From: Nostoc sp. CENA543
GTDB lineage: Bacteria > Cyanobacteriota > Cyanobacteriia > Cyanobacteriales > Nostocaceae
Length of the DNA: 64,000 nt
Direction: 5' to 3'
NCBI RefSeq assembly: GCF_002896875.1
Contig: NZ_CP023278.1
Span: 6,206,501 to 6,270,500 of the forward strand
A program made the position numbers and the translations under genes. The notes beneath the pieces are model-generated. The model was not told the DNA's origin. It saw only the letters and a list, made by a program, of their open reading frames with translations, and did no database searches. Below are positions 19,296 through 26,168 of this stretch, one piece after another. The number at the start of each line of letters is the position of its first letter. The first letter of the stretch is position 1.

Positions 19296-19482
19296 GAGTT
19301 CATCCTCACATAATTTTCCAATACACTGATTGCTGTTTATTTTTGATTTTGATTTTATATCCTGTTTGATAAAATCCATCACCTCTACTGGGATGGAGTA
19401 TTTTCACTGCTGGGGGTGAATATTACAAGATATTGCTGAAAGAATTCCATTGAACAAGTTCGTATTTTAACAAAAAAAAATT

Positions 19483-19556
19483 AGTCAATAGTCAATGGTC
19501 AATAGTCATTAGTCATTAGTCATTAGTCATTAGGGAACAGGGAACAGGGAACAGTT
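19483..19556. repeat. STRR arrays (GTCAATA / GTCATTA / GGGAACA)
   Basis: Tandem heptamers TAGTCAATA-type, then four GTCATTA units, then three GGGAACA units. The same combination recurs at 45985-46070, and GTCATTA arrays occur at 30136, 35520 and 52590. They mark spacers in heterocystous cyanobacteria and have no coding content. Confidence 0.9.
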
Positions 19557-19856
19557 TTTCTGATCTCCTACTTGTCTCCCAATGCCCAATGCCCCATTCC
19601 CCATTCCTCATTTCCTCTGGGTGGTGAATACGCACCACATGACAAACACTGTCAAACTCAGATAAATAGACACAGTTAGCCACTCTTGCCAGCTACCAGA
19701 TAGATTATTCATCAGTAAGAATGCGGTAAATCACTAAAATACTTCTCTATTCTCTAATCTACGGGCTTATACTATCGGTAGATTCCTGGATTGATTTTCT
19801 CAAAAAACTTTGGCATTTTTCCGGAAATGACTAAAATGCAGTGGTATTACCTATTA

Positions 19857-19896
19857 GTACAGCTAAGTACAACGATTTATACAGAAACTTTATATT
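19857..19896 (+). promoter_or_regulatory. NtcA-activated promoter: GTAN8TAC box plus -10
   Basis: GTACAGCTAAGTAC at 19857-19870 is a perfect GTA-N8-TAC NtcA box. Twenty bases later comes TATATT (19891-19896), a -10 hexamer. No -35 box is needed when NtcA binds near -41.5; the box centre at 19863.5 predicts a start near 19902-19905. The first downstream feature is a 60-nt unit ending in a terminator, not the SDR gene 180 bp away. The site and spacing are seen directly; NtcA control is inferred. Confidence 0.72.
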
Positions 19897-19901
19897 GAAC
19901 C

Positions 19902-19966
19902 CCTGGGGAATATACCCCCTTTACAATTGTCAAAAGCCTGGTGTTTAACGCCGGGCTTTTGATTTT
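19902..19966 (+). ncRNA. candidate nitrogen-stress sRNA (NsiR4-like architecture)
   Basis: A unit of about 65 nt lies directly behind the NtcA promoter. It opens with a small hairpin (GGGG, AATATA loop, CCCC at 19905-19918) and then an unpaired U/A-rich linker. It closes with a strong hairpin at 19931-19961 (CAAAAGCCTGGTG / CGCCGGGCTTTTG, pairing throughout with two G-U pairs) followed by ATTTT. There is no open reading frame. NtcA-driven, roughly 70-nt, terminator-ended RNAs are known in cyanobacteria as NsiR4, which represses the glutamine synthetase inhibitor gene gifA. I infer membership from architecture; sequence identity to NsiR4 was not checked. Confidence 0.62.
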
Positions 19967-20079
19967 GATACCCAGTTGGCGATACACATCAGCATTTGAG
20001 CCTAAATATGTTCCTATGGTGGCAAACCGCATCATCTCATTTTTGAGTAGATTAGCAATAGGTAATCTTTGGGGCAATT

Positions 20080-20895
20080 ATGACTTTTGTAACAGAGCAG
20101 GATTTGGTCTTAGTCGTTGGTGCAACAGGTGGAGTTGGACAGCTGGTAGTAGGAAAACTTTTACAGAAAGGTGTTAAAGTACGCATCCTAACAAGAAATA
20201 CCCAAAAAGCTACAACTATGTTTGATGACAAGGTGGAAACTGCGGTTGGAGATATCCGCAACCTCAGCACACTTACCGCCGCAGTAGAGAATGCCACTCA
20301 TATCATTTGTTGTACGGGAACTACTGCTTTTCCTTCTGAGAGATGGGATTTTAACCCGCAACCTAACTTAATTGATTGGGTGAAAATTTTTCTGGATGCT
20401 GACTACAGAGAAACTGCGGCGAAAAATACCCCCGCAAAAGTCGATGCTGAAGGTGTGAGTAATTTAGTCAATGTTGCGCCAAGCCATCTGAAAAGGTTCG
20501 TTTTTGTCTCATCTGTGGGGATTCTTCGCAAAAATCAAGTACCTTTTAGCATTCTCAATGGCTTTGGTGTGCTGGATGCTAAACAAAAGGGTGAGCAAGC
20601 AATTATCAATTCGGGATTACCTTATACAATTATTCGTCCTGGCCGTTTGATTGATGGCCCTTATACTTCCTATGATCTCAATACTTTACTGAAGGCTACT
20701 ACAGGCGGTAAGTTAGATGTGGTCATTGATAAGGGTGATACTCTAGTCGGTGATGCCAGTAGAATTGATGTGGCGGCTGCTTGTGTTGAGTCTATTTTTT
20801 ATCCCTCTGCTACCAACCAAGTTTTTGAACTAGTTAATAAGGGAACAAGGCCGCCTGTCATTGATTGGGAAAAGCTTTTTTCAGGTGTTGCATAA
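20080..20895 (+). CDS. NAD(P)-binding atypical SDR / NmrA-like protein
   Basis: A 271-residue Rossmann-fold protein. The dinucleotide motif VVGATGGVGQLV lies near residue 12. RILTRN near 35 suggests NADP preference, and a DIRNLSTL segment follows near 58. HIICCTGTTAFP near 75 and YTIIRPGRLIDGP near 185 are typical of atypical SDR families, which lack the Tyr-x-x-x-Lys catalytic pair. Relatives are common in cyanobacteria and plastids, where some act as chaperone-like assembly factors or reductases. The substrate is not predictable here. The gene lies 114 bp after the candidate sRNA and converges with glbN. Confidence 0.8.
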   Translation: MTFVTEQDLVLVVGATGGVGQLVVGKLLQKGVKVRILTRNTQKATTMFDDKVETAVGDIRNLSTLTAAVENATHIICCTGTTAFPSERWDFNPQPNLIDWVKIFLDADYRETAAKNTPAKVDAEGVSNLVNVAPSHLKRFVFVSSVGILRKNQVPFSILNGFGVLDAKQKGEQAIINSGLPYTIIRPGRLIDGPYTSYDLNTLLKATTGGKLDVVIDKGDTLVGDASRIDVAAACVESIFYPSATNQVFELVNKGTRPPVIDWEKLFSGVA

Positions 20896-20919
20896 ATGCA
20901 AAATGATTTAGATAACCTC

Positions 20920-21294
20920 TTACTGATTTAGGACATCTTTCTTGTGTTGCGGTGCAGCAGCTACCGCAGCAACTTCTGCTAGTAGCTCCTGAGAAACTCC
21001 CATCTCCTTCAAGGTTTCCATCAAATCCTCTGCAACCGCATCAAAATGTTCGCTGCTTAAACCTTGTTTTTCCACCAAATCTTTGTGAGCTTCTCGCATA
21101 TAGCGACCGTTATACTTATCAGTTCCACCAAAGGCATAAGTTAGAAAAGCTTTCTGATGTGCGCGTTGCTTCTCCATATCCACATCAGCAAAAAAGTGCT
21201 TGATGCGGTCATCCTGCAAGACTCGCTCATAGAATTTGTCAACAGCTAAGTCAACAGCAGCATCACCGCCAAGTTTTTCAAATAAAGTCGCCAT
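20920..21294 (-). CDS. glbN: group I truncated hemoglobin (cyanoglobin)
   Basis: A 124-residue 2-on-2 hemoglobin. Key residues match the well-studied cyanobacterial GlbN: His46 in QRAHQKAF (distal axial ligand), His70 in MREAHKDL (proximal ligand) and His117 in PQHKKDVLNQ, the residue that forms the covalent histidine-heme link in that family. The central block FYERVLQDDRIKHFFADVDM is highly characteristic. Known roles are handling of NO and reactive nitrogen species and oxygen binding. It is a single gene convergent with the SDR gene, separated by 24 bp. I see no clear NtcA site in its 370-bp upstream region. Confidence 0.95.
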   Translation of the reverse strand: MATLFEKLGGDAAVDLAVDKFYERVLQDDRIKHFFADVDMEKQRAHQKAFLTYAFGGTDKYNGRYMREAHKDLVEKQGLSSEHFDAVAEDLMETLKEMGVSQELLAEVAAVAAAPQHKKDVLNQ

Positions 21295-21664
21295 AATTGC
21301 AGTCCCAATATGTTAGTAGATAGTGATGAGATGGAATTAGAATGAGGTACATTGATGTCTGCCAATGAATCGGATCTCTCCTAATAACCTGATCCACAAT
21401 TTCAAGGCTAAGAAACAGTTTGTAAACATTTATAGACAATAAATTTAGACTTTGTAAGTAGTTTTAGTATTCAAAGAATCATAACTGTATTACATCATAT
21501 GATTCACAGACTTTAGGTAAAAGTTCATAATTCTTTCTATCACGACTTATAGGTGAGGCGATGTCTGTCACCAGTATGCAAACTATCCTCTGCAACTTGG
21601 TACTAATGAGAATTCACAACAATGCTCTGCCTTGCTAGGCTAACACAATTGAGAAACTTAGGTT
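21295..21664. other. 370-bp spacer between glbN and the MFS gene
   Basis: A/T-rich and without a convincing open reading frame or RNA-like hairpin. The glbN promoter must lie here. I looked for GTAN8TAC and found none. Confidence 0.6.
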
Positions 21665-22843
21665 TTAATCAACTTTATTGCTACCACTAGCGATAACACA
21701 CCCACCTGCTAGTAAAAAGGCTAAAGTCGTCCCTACTGCACCTATGAGGGGTGTAATGCTTTGGGGTTGGGGAAGGAATACGCCGAATAAACTCATGGCT
21801 AATGAAAATCCCCCGAAGTACATTCCTATTCCTAAGCCTGACCAACGTTGGGGCATTAATTCTAAAGCAAAGGGAATTGTGCCGTTAATAATTAAACTAA
21901 AGCCTACGATAATTATTAATATCAAAGCAACTGGTAAACCTGCGAAAACTATTAATAGTAGAGAAATAATAGTTAAACCAATACCAATTAAAATAGCGCG
22001 ACTATTACCTATTTTAGTGGCAACCCAACCAGCAGGAGGAGAGGCAAAAGCGATCGCAATTCCTACCGCCACCATTAACCAATCATTCTGCCCAAATTGC
22101 GCTTGTAAATTTTTACTCACAACATCCATGAGTAAGCGAGAACCCCAACCAATTCCAAAGCCAGCACCCAAAATTAAACTGAGTTCTGACCAAGGTATGG
22201 GGTTGATTGCTGCGTGATGTTCGTCAACTGGCTTATCAGGAGGGGTAACTATACGTAGTGCTGCTGTTACCGCTAATAATACAAAGGAAGCGATCGCAAA
22301 GGTGAAAATCGGCCCTAAACCCAAAATAAACTGATTCACCACACCCCGAAACGCCCCAATTATTCCCCCTGTTAATGTGACAACACTAAACGCTAACGGT
22401 AACTCGGCAGGGAGAGAATATTTAATTAATAAAGCTATAGCCGGTGAGCGAAAGATAGTCATGGCGATCGCCCATGCTATTAATGTAAAAGGGAGGAGCG
22501 ATCGCCAAACCTCAGTCGGCGGGACAAAAGTTACAATACTAGGAATTGCTATAAATAATGTGGCGGACATAATCACACCCGCCGATATCAACAAAAATCT
22601 ACTACCTACCCGTTCCTTGGCTTTGTCTGACAGTCCACCCATGAGAGGTTCTAAAATTACAGCCAAGGCGTTTTCGATAATTAAAACAACCAATGCGAAG
22701 GATGCGGGAAAACCAAATTGGGTTAAAAGTTGCGGTACGTAAGCATTATAAATTACCCAACAGATGGTAATTGCTCCTTGCAATGCTGCTAATGTCCACA
22801 CTTGCACCCATAAAATATTAAATTGTGGTTTGGCAATATTCAT
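21665..22843 (-). CDS. major facilitator superfamily transporter
   Basis: A 392-residue membrane protein with about 12 hydrophobic segments. MFS signature A is present after helix 2 as GGLSDKAKERVGSR near residue 66. A weaker counterpart in the second half (GWVATKIGNSRAILIG near 275) marks the internal two-fold repeat. The glycine/proline-rich helices GGIIGAFRGVVNQ and GAGFGIGWGSR fit a secondary carrier. The substrate is unknown; the general form resembles sugar/cation symporter-like MFS proteins. The start ATG at 22843 is followed by a hydrophilic stretch of 10 residues. The gene is isolated, with repeat elements upstream. Confidence 0.8.
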   Translation of the reverse strand: MNIAKPQFNILWVQVWTLAALQGAITICWVIYNAYVPQLLTQFGFPASFALVVLIIENALAVILEPLMGGLSDKAKERVGSRFLLISAGVIMSATLFIAIPSIVTFVPPTEVWRSLLPFTLIAWAIAMTIFRSPAIALLIKYSLPAELPLAFSVVTLTGGIIGAFRGVVNQFILGLGPIFTFAIASFVLLAVTAALRIVTPPDKPVDEHHAAINPIPWSELSLILGAGFGIGWGSRLLMDVVSKNLQAQFGQNDWLMVAVGIAIAFASPPAGWVATKIGNSRAILIGIGLTIISLLLIVFAGLPVALILIIIVGFSLIINGTIPFALELMPQRWSGLGIGMYFGGFSLAMSLFGVFLPQPQSITPLIGAVGTTLAFLLAGGCVIASGSNKVD

Positions 22844-22868
22844 TTAAAGCGTGATCAATAATTCCCCT

Positions 22869-22971
22869 ATACCAATTCGCAATTCGCAATTCGCAATTCG
22901 CAATTAAAAAACTTAGATGCAGCAAAGCTTTTAGTGTTTATGTCTGTATCAAGGTTTTTGTGAATTGGTAT
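22869..22971. repeat. MITE-like element with ATACCAATTC/GAATTGGTAT ends
   Basis: About 103 bp, with five tandem AATTCGC-type units next to the left end and a GAATTGGTAT right end. Same family as 5339-5442. It lies upstream of the MFS gene. Confidence 0.83.
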
Positions 22972-23048
22972 TAAGTCTAAGATACAGAGATTTTGGGGCT
23001 TTATTTGTAAATTAAATAGAAGTTTTTTTTACAATTCGTAATGGACTA

Positions 23049-23158
23049 ATACCAATTCACTAAAATTCTGATAGAGATACAAACCCAAAAGCCTCTGTCA
23101 AGTCAGGATTTATCAATTGCGAATTGCGAATTGCGAATTGCGAATTGCGAATTGGTAT
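23049..23158. repeat. MITE-like element, same family, inverted
   Basis: ATACCAATTC at the left, five AATTGCG heptamers at the right, then GAATTGGTAT. It is in the opposite orientation to the copy 80 bp away. A further AATTGCG array (about 23625-23656) lies on the other side of the next gene, so the four-helix-bundle gene is bracketed by these repeats. Confidence 0.83.
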
Positions 23159-23181
23159 AACGTCCAGCTACGCTAACGCAA

Positions 23182-23559
23182 TTAAATAGATAGTTTGCCA
23201 TTAATTTTATCTTTGATTTTTCTGGTAGAAGCAACTAGAATTTTGCCAATTTCTTTGGTTTCTTGCAGAAGAGGTTCAAATTTATTTTTTTCAACTAATT
23301 CTGATTCGATTAATATTTCGAGCCAATATTCAGTTTCTCTTTCTTCTTTAAGTGCAATCTCTAATTTGTGAAGAAAATCTTTATCGGATTGAGCAGATTG
23401 GGCTTCTCTGACATTTGCACCAATGGAAGTACCGCTACGTAGCAGTTGTTTTGATAATGTTCGATACACTCCAGGTTTTTCATCTAAAAAACTACAAGCT
23501 TTAACTATCCTGATTGCTAAGGCTTTTGTTCTCTCGCTAATACCAATATTTTGATTCAT
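23182..23559 (-). CDS. four-helix-bundle protein (S23 / 23S rRNA IVS-encoded type)
   Basis: A 125-residue, highly helical protein of the four-helix-bundle family first described from intervening sequences of 23S rRNA. The signature is present: LLRSGTSIGANVREAQSA near residue 47, DFLHKLEIALKE near 67 and ETEYWLEILIES near 82. In cyanobacteria such genes are scattered, often next to repeats, and their molecular role is not established; it is not inside an rRNA gene here. It is flanked on both sides by AATTGCG repeats, which suggests it travelled as a small repeat-bracketed island. Confidence 0.85.
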   Translation of the reverse strand: MNQNIGISERTKALAIRIVKACSFLDEKPGVYRTLSKQLLRSGTSIGANVREAQSAQSDKDFLHKLEIALKEERETEYWLEILIESELVEKNKFEPLLQETKEIGKILVASTRKIKDKINGKLSI

Positions 23560-23664
23560 ACATTTAAATCTGAGTTGATAACATTCTTACTCACACTCAA
23601 TTAAATGTCTTTTAATTTAGAAAATTGCGAATTGCGAACTGCGAATTGCGAATTGTTTTAGATG

Positions 23665-24774
23665 TTACAGTTTACAAGTCTGGATGCGAGAGAAAAGAAC
23701 ACCCCACTTAACGCCCCCTAACCCTACCAACCCCCCCCTAGCCAATAACGGGAGGTGTCCTCTAGAGAAGAATGTATCAAAAGTTACTTGACTATAATCT
23801 ATCCAGTTTCCTTTCACTCTCCATCCTACGCGATCGCCAAATTTTTCCCAGGCTTCTTTGTAATACTGACCGTCTGGTTTACCACCAACGCTTAAGTAGA
23901 TTTCTTTTTGAACACTGAAGCCAAAATGTCCATTGCTATATTTTACCCACAGGCGGTCAATGGTACGGAGGTCAGTACAGGGAAAGTTTAATAATTCTTC
24001 ACTTCTAATCCAATCTCCATCCTTACGCCCTACTACCTGAAGCATTACCAGATAGGTTTCATAGTCTGCTTCCTTCCATTTTTTTGCTGCTAGTAGGTCG
24101 CGCAATTTCGTATAATCTACACCTTTTTCTGAGGCTAATTCATTTTGACGTAGTTTTTCCGCTTCTTCTTGTTCGCGTTTTAGTCTTTCGGCTTCTTGTC
24201 GTCGTATTTCAGCCTGTTGTTCTCGCTTTAGCTTTTCTGCTTCTTCCTGTTCTCTTTGTCTTCGTAAAGCCTCAGTTTCCTGTCTTTGTCTCTCAGTCTC
24301 TTCCCGTTTGCGTTGGCGTTTCTGCTTAAGTTCTTCCACCACAGCGCGGATACCTCTAGCTACATCTGTAAAAGCCTCATCTTGATCAGTCCAAGATTTG
24401 ACAGGTTTAGCATTTTTAGGTAAAGCTTGTAATCTAGCAAATGGCGCGCCAGCCCAATCAACACTCCGCAAAATCACCGGAATTACACAAGCTTCACCTT
24501 TGTCATGGCGTTCTATTGCCCTTTTAACTTCCACATCCCAACAATACCTAGAAAAAAGGAAGTCGGAACTGACAAGCAACAGAATAATGTCGGCTGTATT
24601 TAAATTGTCGTTAATTTGATGATCCCATTCTTGCCCAGGTAGTATCTTGCGGTCATGCCAGCTTGATATTACACGCTGATATTCTAATATAGTCAGGTGT
24701 TTAGCTAATTCATCCCGTAGAGTTTCATCCTTGTGAGAGTAAGAAAAGAAAAGCTTGAAAGATACCTCTGACAT
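23665..24774 (-). CDS. TIR domain - coiled coil - GUN4 fusion
   Basis: A 369-residue three-part protein. Residues 1-150 are a TIR domain: FKLFFSYSHKDETLRDEL, then SSDFLFSRYCWDVEVKRA, whose Glu is at the position used for NAD hydrolysis in active bacterial TIRs. Residues 150-215 are a charged, glutamate/arginine-rich coiled coil. Residues 220-360 are a GUN4 domain: YTKLRDLLAAKKWKEAD, FPCTDLRTIDRLWVKYS, GFSVQKEIY and FGDRVGWRV. GUN4 binds porphyrins and stimulates Mg-chelatase in chlorophyll synthesis. Cyanobacteria carry many GUN4 domains fused to signalling modules. A tetrapyrrole-sensing TIR effector is an inference. The start ATG at 24774 precedes the TIR strand directly. Confidence 0.87.
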   Translation of the reverse strand: MSEVSFKLFFSYSHKDETLRDELAKHLTILEYQRVISSWHDRKILPGQEWDHQINDNLNTADIILLLVSSDFLFSRYCWDVEVKRAIERHDKGEACVIPVILRSVDWAGAPFARLQALPKNAKPVKSWTDQDEAFTDVARGIRAVVEELKQKRQRKREETERQRQETEALRRQREQEEAEKLKREQQAEIRRQEAERLKREQEEAEKLRQNELASEKGVDYTKLRDLLAAKKWKEADYETYLVMLQVVGRKDGDWIRSEELLNFPCTDLRTIDRLWVKYSNGHFGFSVQKEIYLSVGGKPDGQYYKEAWEKFGDRVGWRVKGNWIDYSQVTFDTFFSRGHLPLLARGGLVGLGGVKWGVLFSRIQTCKL

Positions 24775-24976
24775 TTTCGCGCTCAGGAGTAGGATAAATT
24801 AGGCTTAGGTTAAATTATAGTGTTTTTGCCTAATTTCCCTGCGAGGATGTTTGGAAACTAAAGACCCCTCTCCATAACTTGCTTCTCTTATGATGGCGTA
24901 AGCCTACCCACAGGGTAATTCTCCCCTGCAAGGCTACGTGTAAACACAAGTATTAACATCTGACCCAGTATCGTTT

Positions 24977-25061
24977 TGATCCCCCCTAACCCCCCTTGAA
25001 AAAAGGGGGGAACAAGAAAAAAATCAAAGTCCCCCTTTTTAAGGGGGATTTAGGGGGATCG
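24977..25061. repeat. 85-bp imperfect palindrome, CCCCCT/AGGGGG type
   Basis: It reads GATCCCCCCTAACCCCCCTT ... then CCCCCTTTTTAAGGGGGATT and TAGGGGGATC. It can form a long hairpin with internal smaller ones. A dispersed non-coding repeat type frequent in Nostoc genomes. It fills most of the 330-bp gap between the TIR-GUN4 gene and the small tandem genes. Confidence 0.85.
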
Positions 25062-25106
25062 AACCCACATTCAGTCAAGCCGAAAAAATTTTATTTAGTA
25101 TAACTT

Positions 25107-25283
25107 TTAACTAGATTCTTCATCTAAAGCCTTCTGTATTGCCCTCCTGCAAAATTCCGAAGGATCATCTTTTGCCTTCACTGCGTCTTTCATCTCTTTA
25201 GTGACGCGAAAACTTAGGTTGTCTGTTAACTCTCTACTCTCCTGATTTCCAAAATTCTCTGGTTTACCTTTAGGGTTTGACAT
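25107..25283 (-). CDS. 58-residue protein, tandem copy 1, RHH-like C-terminal part
   Basis: A short hydrophilic protein starting MSNPKGKPENFGNQ, followed by LSFRVTKEMKDAVKAKDDPS and EFCRRAIQKALDEE. The second half (a strand LSFRVTKEMKDAV followed by two helices) resembles a ribbon-helix-helix or antitoxin-type DNA-binding fold. I set the start at ATG 25283 because the neighbouring paralogue starts at the same place; a frame to 25328 exists but is not conserved in the paralogue. No toxin gene is adjacent. Function is unknown; DNA binding is an inference. Confidence 0.7.
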   Translation of the reverse strand: MSNPKGKPENFGNQESRELTDNLSFRVTKEMKDAVKAKDDPSEFCRRAIQKALDEESS

Positions 25284-25386
25284 TATCCCAAGAAATTTAA
25301 AAATAAATCTAATCGATGCGCCTATCAATCTACATTATTGAATCAATAATGCAATCAAGCCAGAAAAATTTTCTTGAGTATAACTT

Positions 25387-25563
25387 TTAACCAGATTCTT
25401 CATCTAAAGCCTTCTGTATTGCCCTCCTGCAAAACTCTGGAGGATCTTCTTGTGCTTTCACCGCATCTTTCATGTCTTTAGTGACACGGAAACTTAATTG
25501 TTCTGTTAATTCTTTACTTGGTTGATTACCGAAATTTTCTGGTTTACCTTTGCGGTTTGACAT
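25387..25563 (-). CDS. 58-residue protein, tandem copy 2, RHH-like
   Basis: A 58-residue paralogue of the protein at 25107-25283: MSNRKGKPENFGNQPSKELT, then LSFRVTKDMKDAVKAQEDPP and EFCRRAIQKALDEESG. Differences are scattered and mostly conservative (for example EKE/KD changes and PS to PP), the pattern expected when both copies have been kept as proteins. Stop TAA at 25387. It lies 100 bp upstream of copy 1 in the same orientation. Function is unknown; a small DNA-binding regulator is the likeliest reading. Confidence 0.72.
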   Translation of the reverse strand: MSNRKGKPENFGNQPSKELTEQLSFRVTKDMKDAVKAQEDPPEFCRRAIQKALDEESG

Positions 25564-25691
25564 TGTATAGAAATATAAATAACGCTTGAATCCGATGAAA
25601 CCAACGGTATAGAGTTTTTAAACGGTGGTGGTAACAAGCTGGAAACTGGTACACCACCGATACCACTTTTACAAAGGGCAATACTTATTTT

Positions 25692-26075
25692 ATGCTTTTT
25701 AGTCGCACTGAACTAGAACTGTTAACCATTCCCCAACTAAAAATGCTTTGTAACCGCTATGGATTAAAACCAACAGGGAATCCAGGTTACAAGACCGCAT
25801 ACATCACAACCTTAATGGCTTTTCCTGCACTAGCATTAAAGCAACTAGAAGATGGCAGAGGCTTAAAATTCCCTACTTTTGTTAGTTATCAAGCGGTAGG
25901 TAGTGCATTAGAAGAAATGGGAACACCCACTACAGAACAGTCCGCACTCATCAGAATTTCCCTGGAAGGTAAATCAATTAATCATCCTGAAAAGTATGGT
26001 CAGCAAAAATTAATCGCCTTATACAATGCTAAAGATCATCTAGAACGGGCAATCAGTTTGTTAGAGATTCAGTAG
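25692..26075 (+). CDS. hypothetical protein with SAP-like N-terminus
   Basis: A 127-residue protein. The N-terminal segment LELLTIPQLKMLCNRYGLKP, followed by YKTAYITTLM, has the spacing of a SAP helix-extension-helix DNA-binding motif. The rest (residues 55-127) is helical with no recognised domain: VGSALEEMGTPTTEQSALIR, then NAKDHLERAISLLE. It is divergent from the tandem 58-residue genes, with about 130 bp between. It is followed by a G/C-rich repeat of the GCAGGGTGCAGG type at about 26100-26160 and converges with moeB. I do not recognise its function. Confidence 0.65.
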   Translation: MLFSRTELELLTIPQLKMLCNRYGLKPTGNPGYKTAYITTLMAFPALALKQLEDGRGLKFPTFVSYQAVGSALEEMGTPTTEQSALIRISLEGKSINHPEKYGQQKLIALYNAKDHLERAISLLEIQ

Positions 26076-26168
26076 GGACTGGGGACATAAGAGGTAGAGG
26101 GCAGGGTGCAGGGAGAAATGGGGAATTTTTCGCCCCCTTGCCCCCTGCCCCCTGCACCAATTCCCCAT

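Larger units (their letters stand above)
25077..25563. repeat. tandem duplication of a roughly 205-bp gene unit
   Basis: 25077-25283 and 25361-25563 are homologous not only in the coding part but also in the 3' flank (AAGCC-GAAAAATTTT, then GTATAACTTTTAAC). Hence a DNA-level direct duplication rather than two independent genes. Confidence 0.85.

Noticed and set aside
25040-25075. GATCGAACCCAC segment as a tRNA T-arm
   Set aside because: It is part of an 85-bp CCCCCT/AGGGGG palindromic repeat; no acceptor stem, anticodon arm or CCA partner can be fitted.
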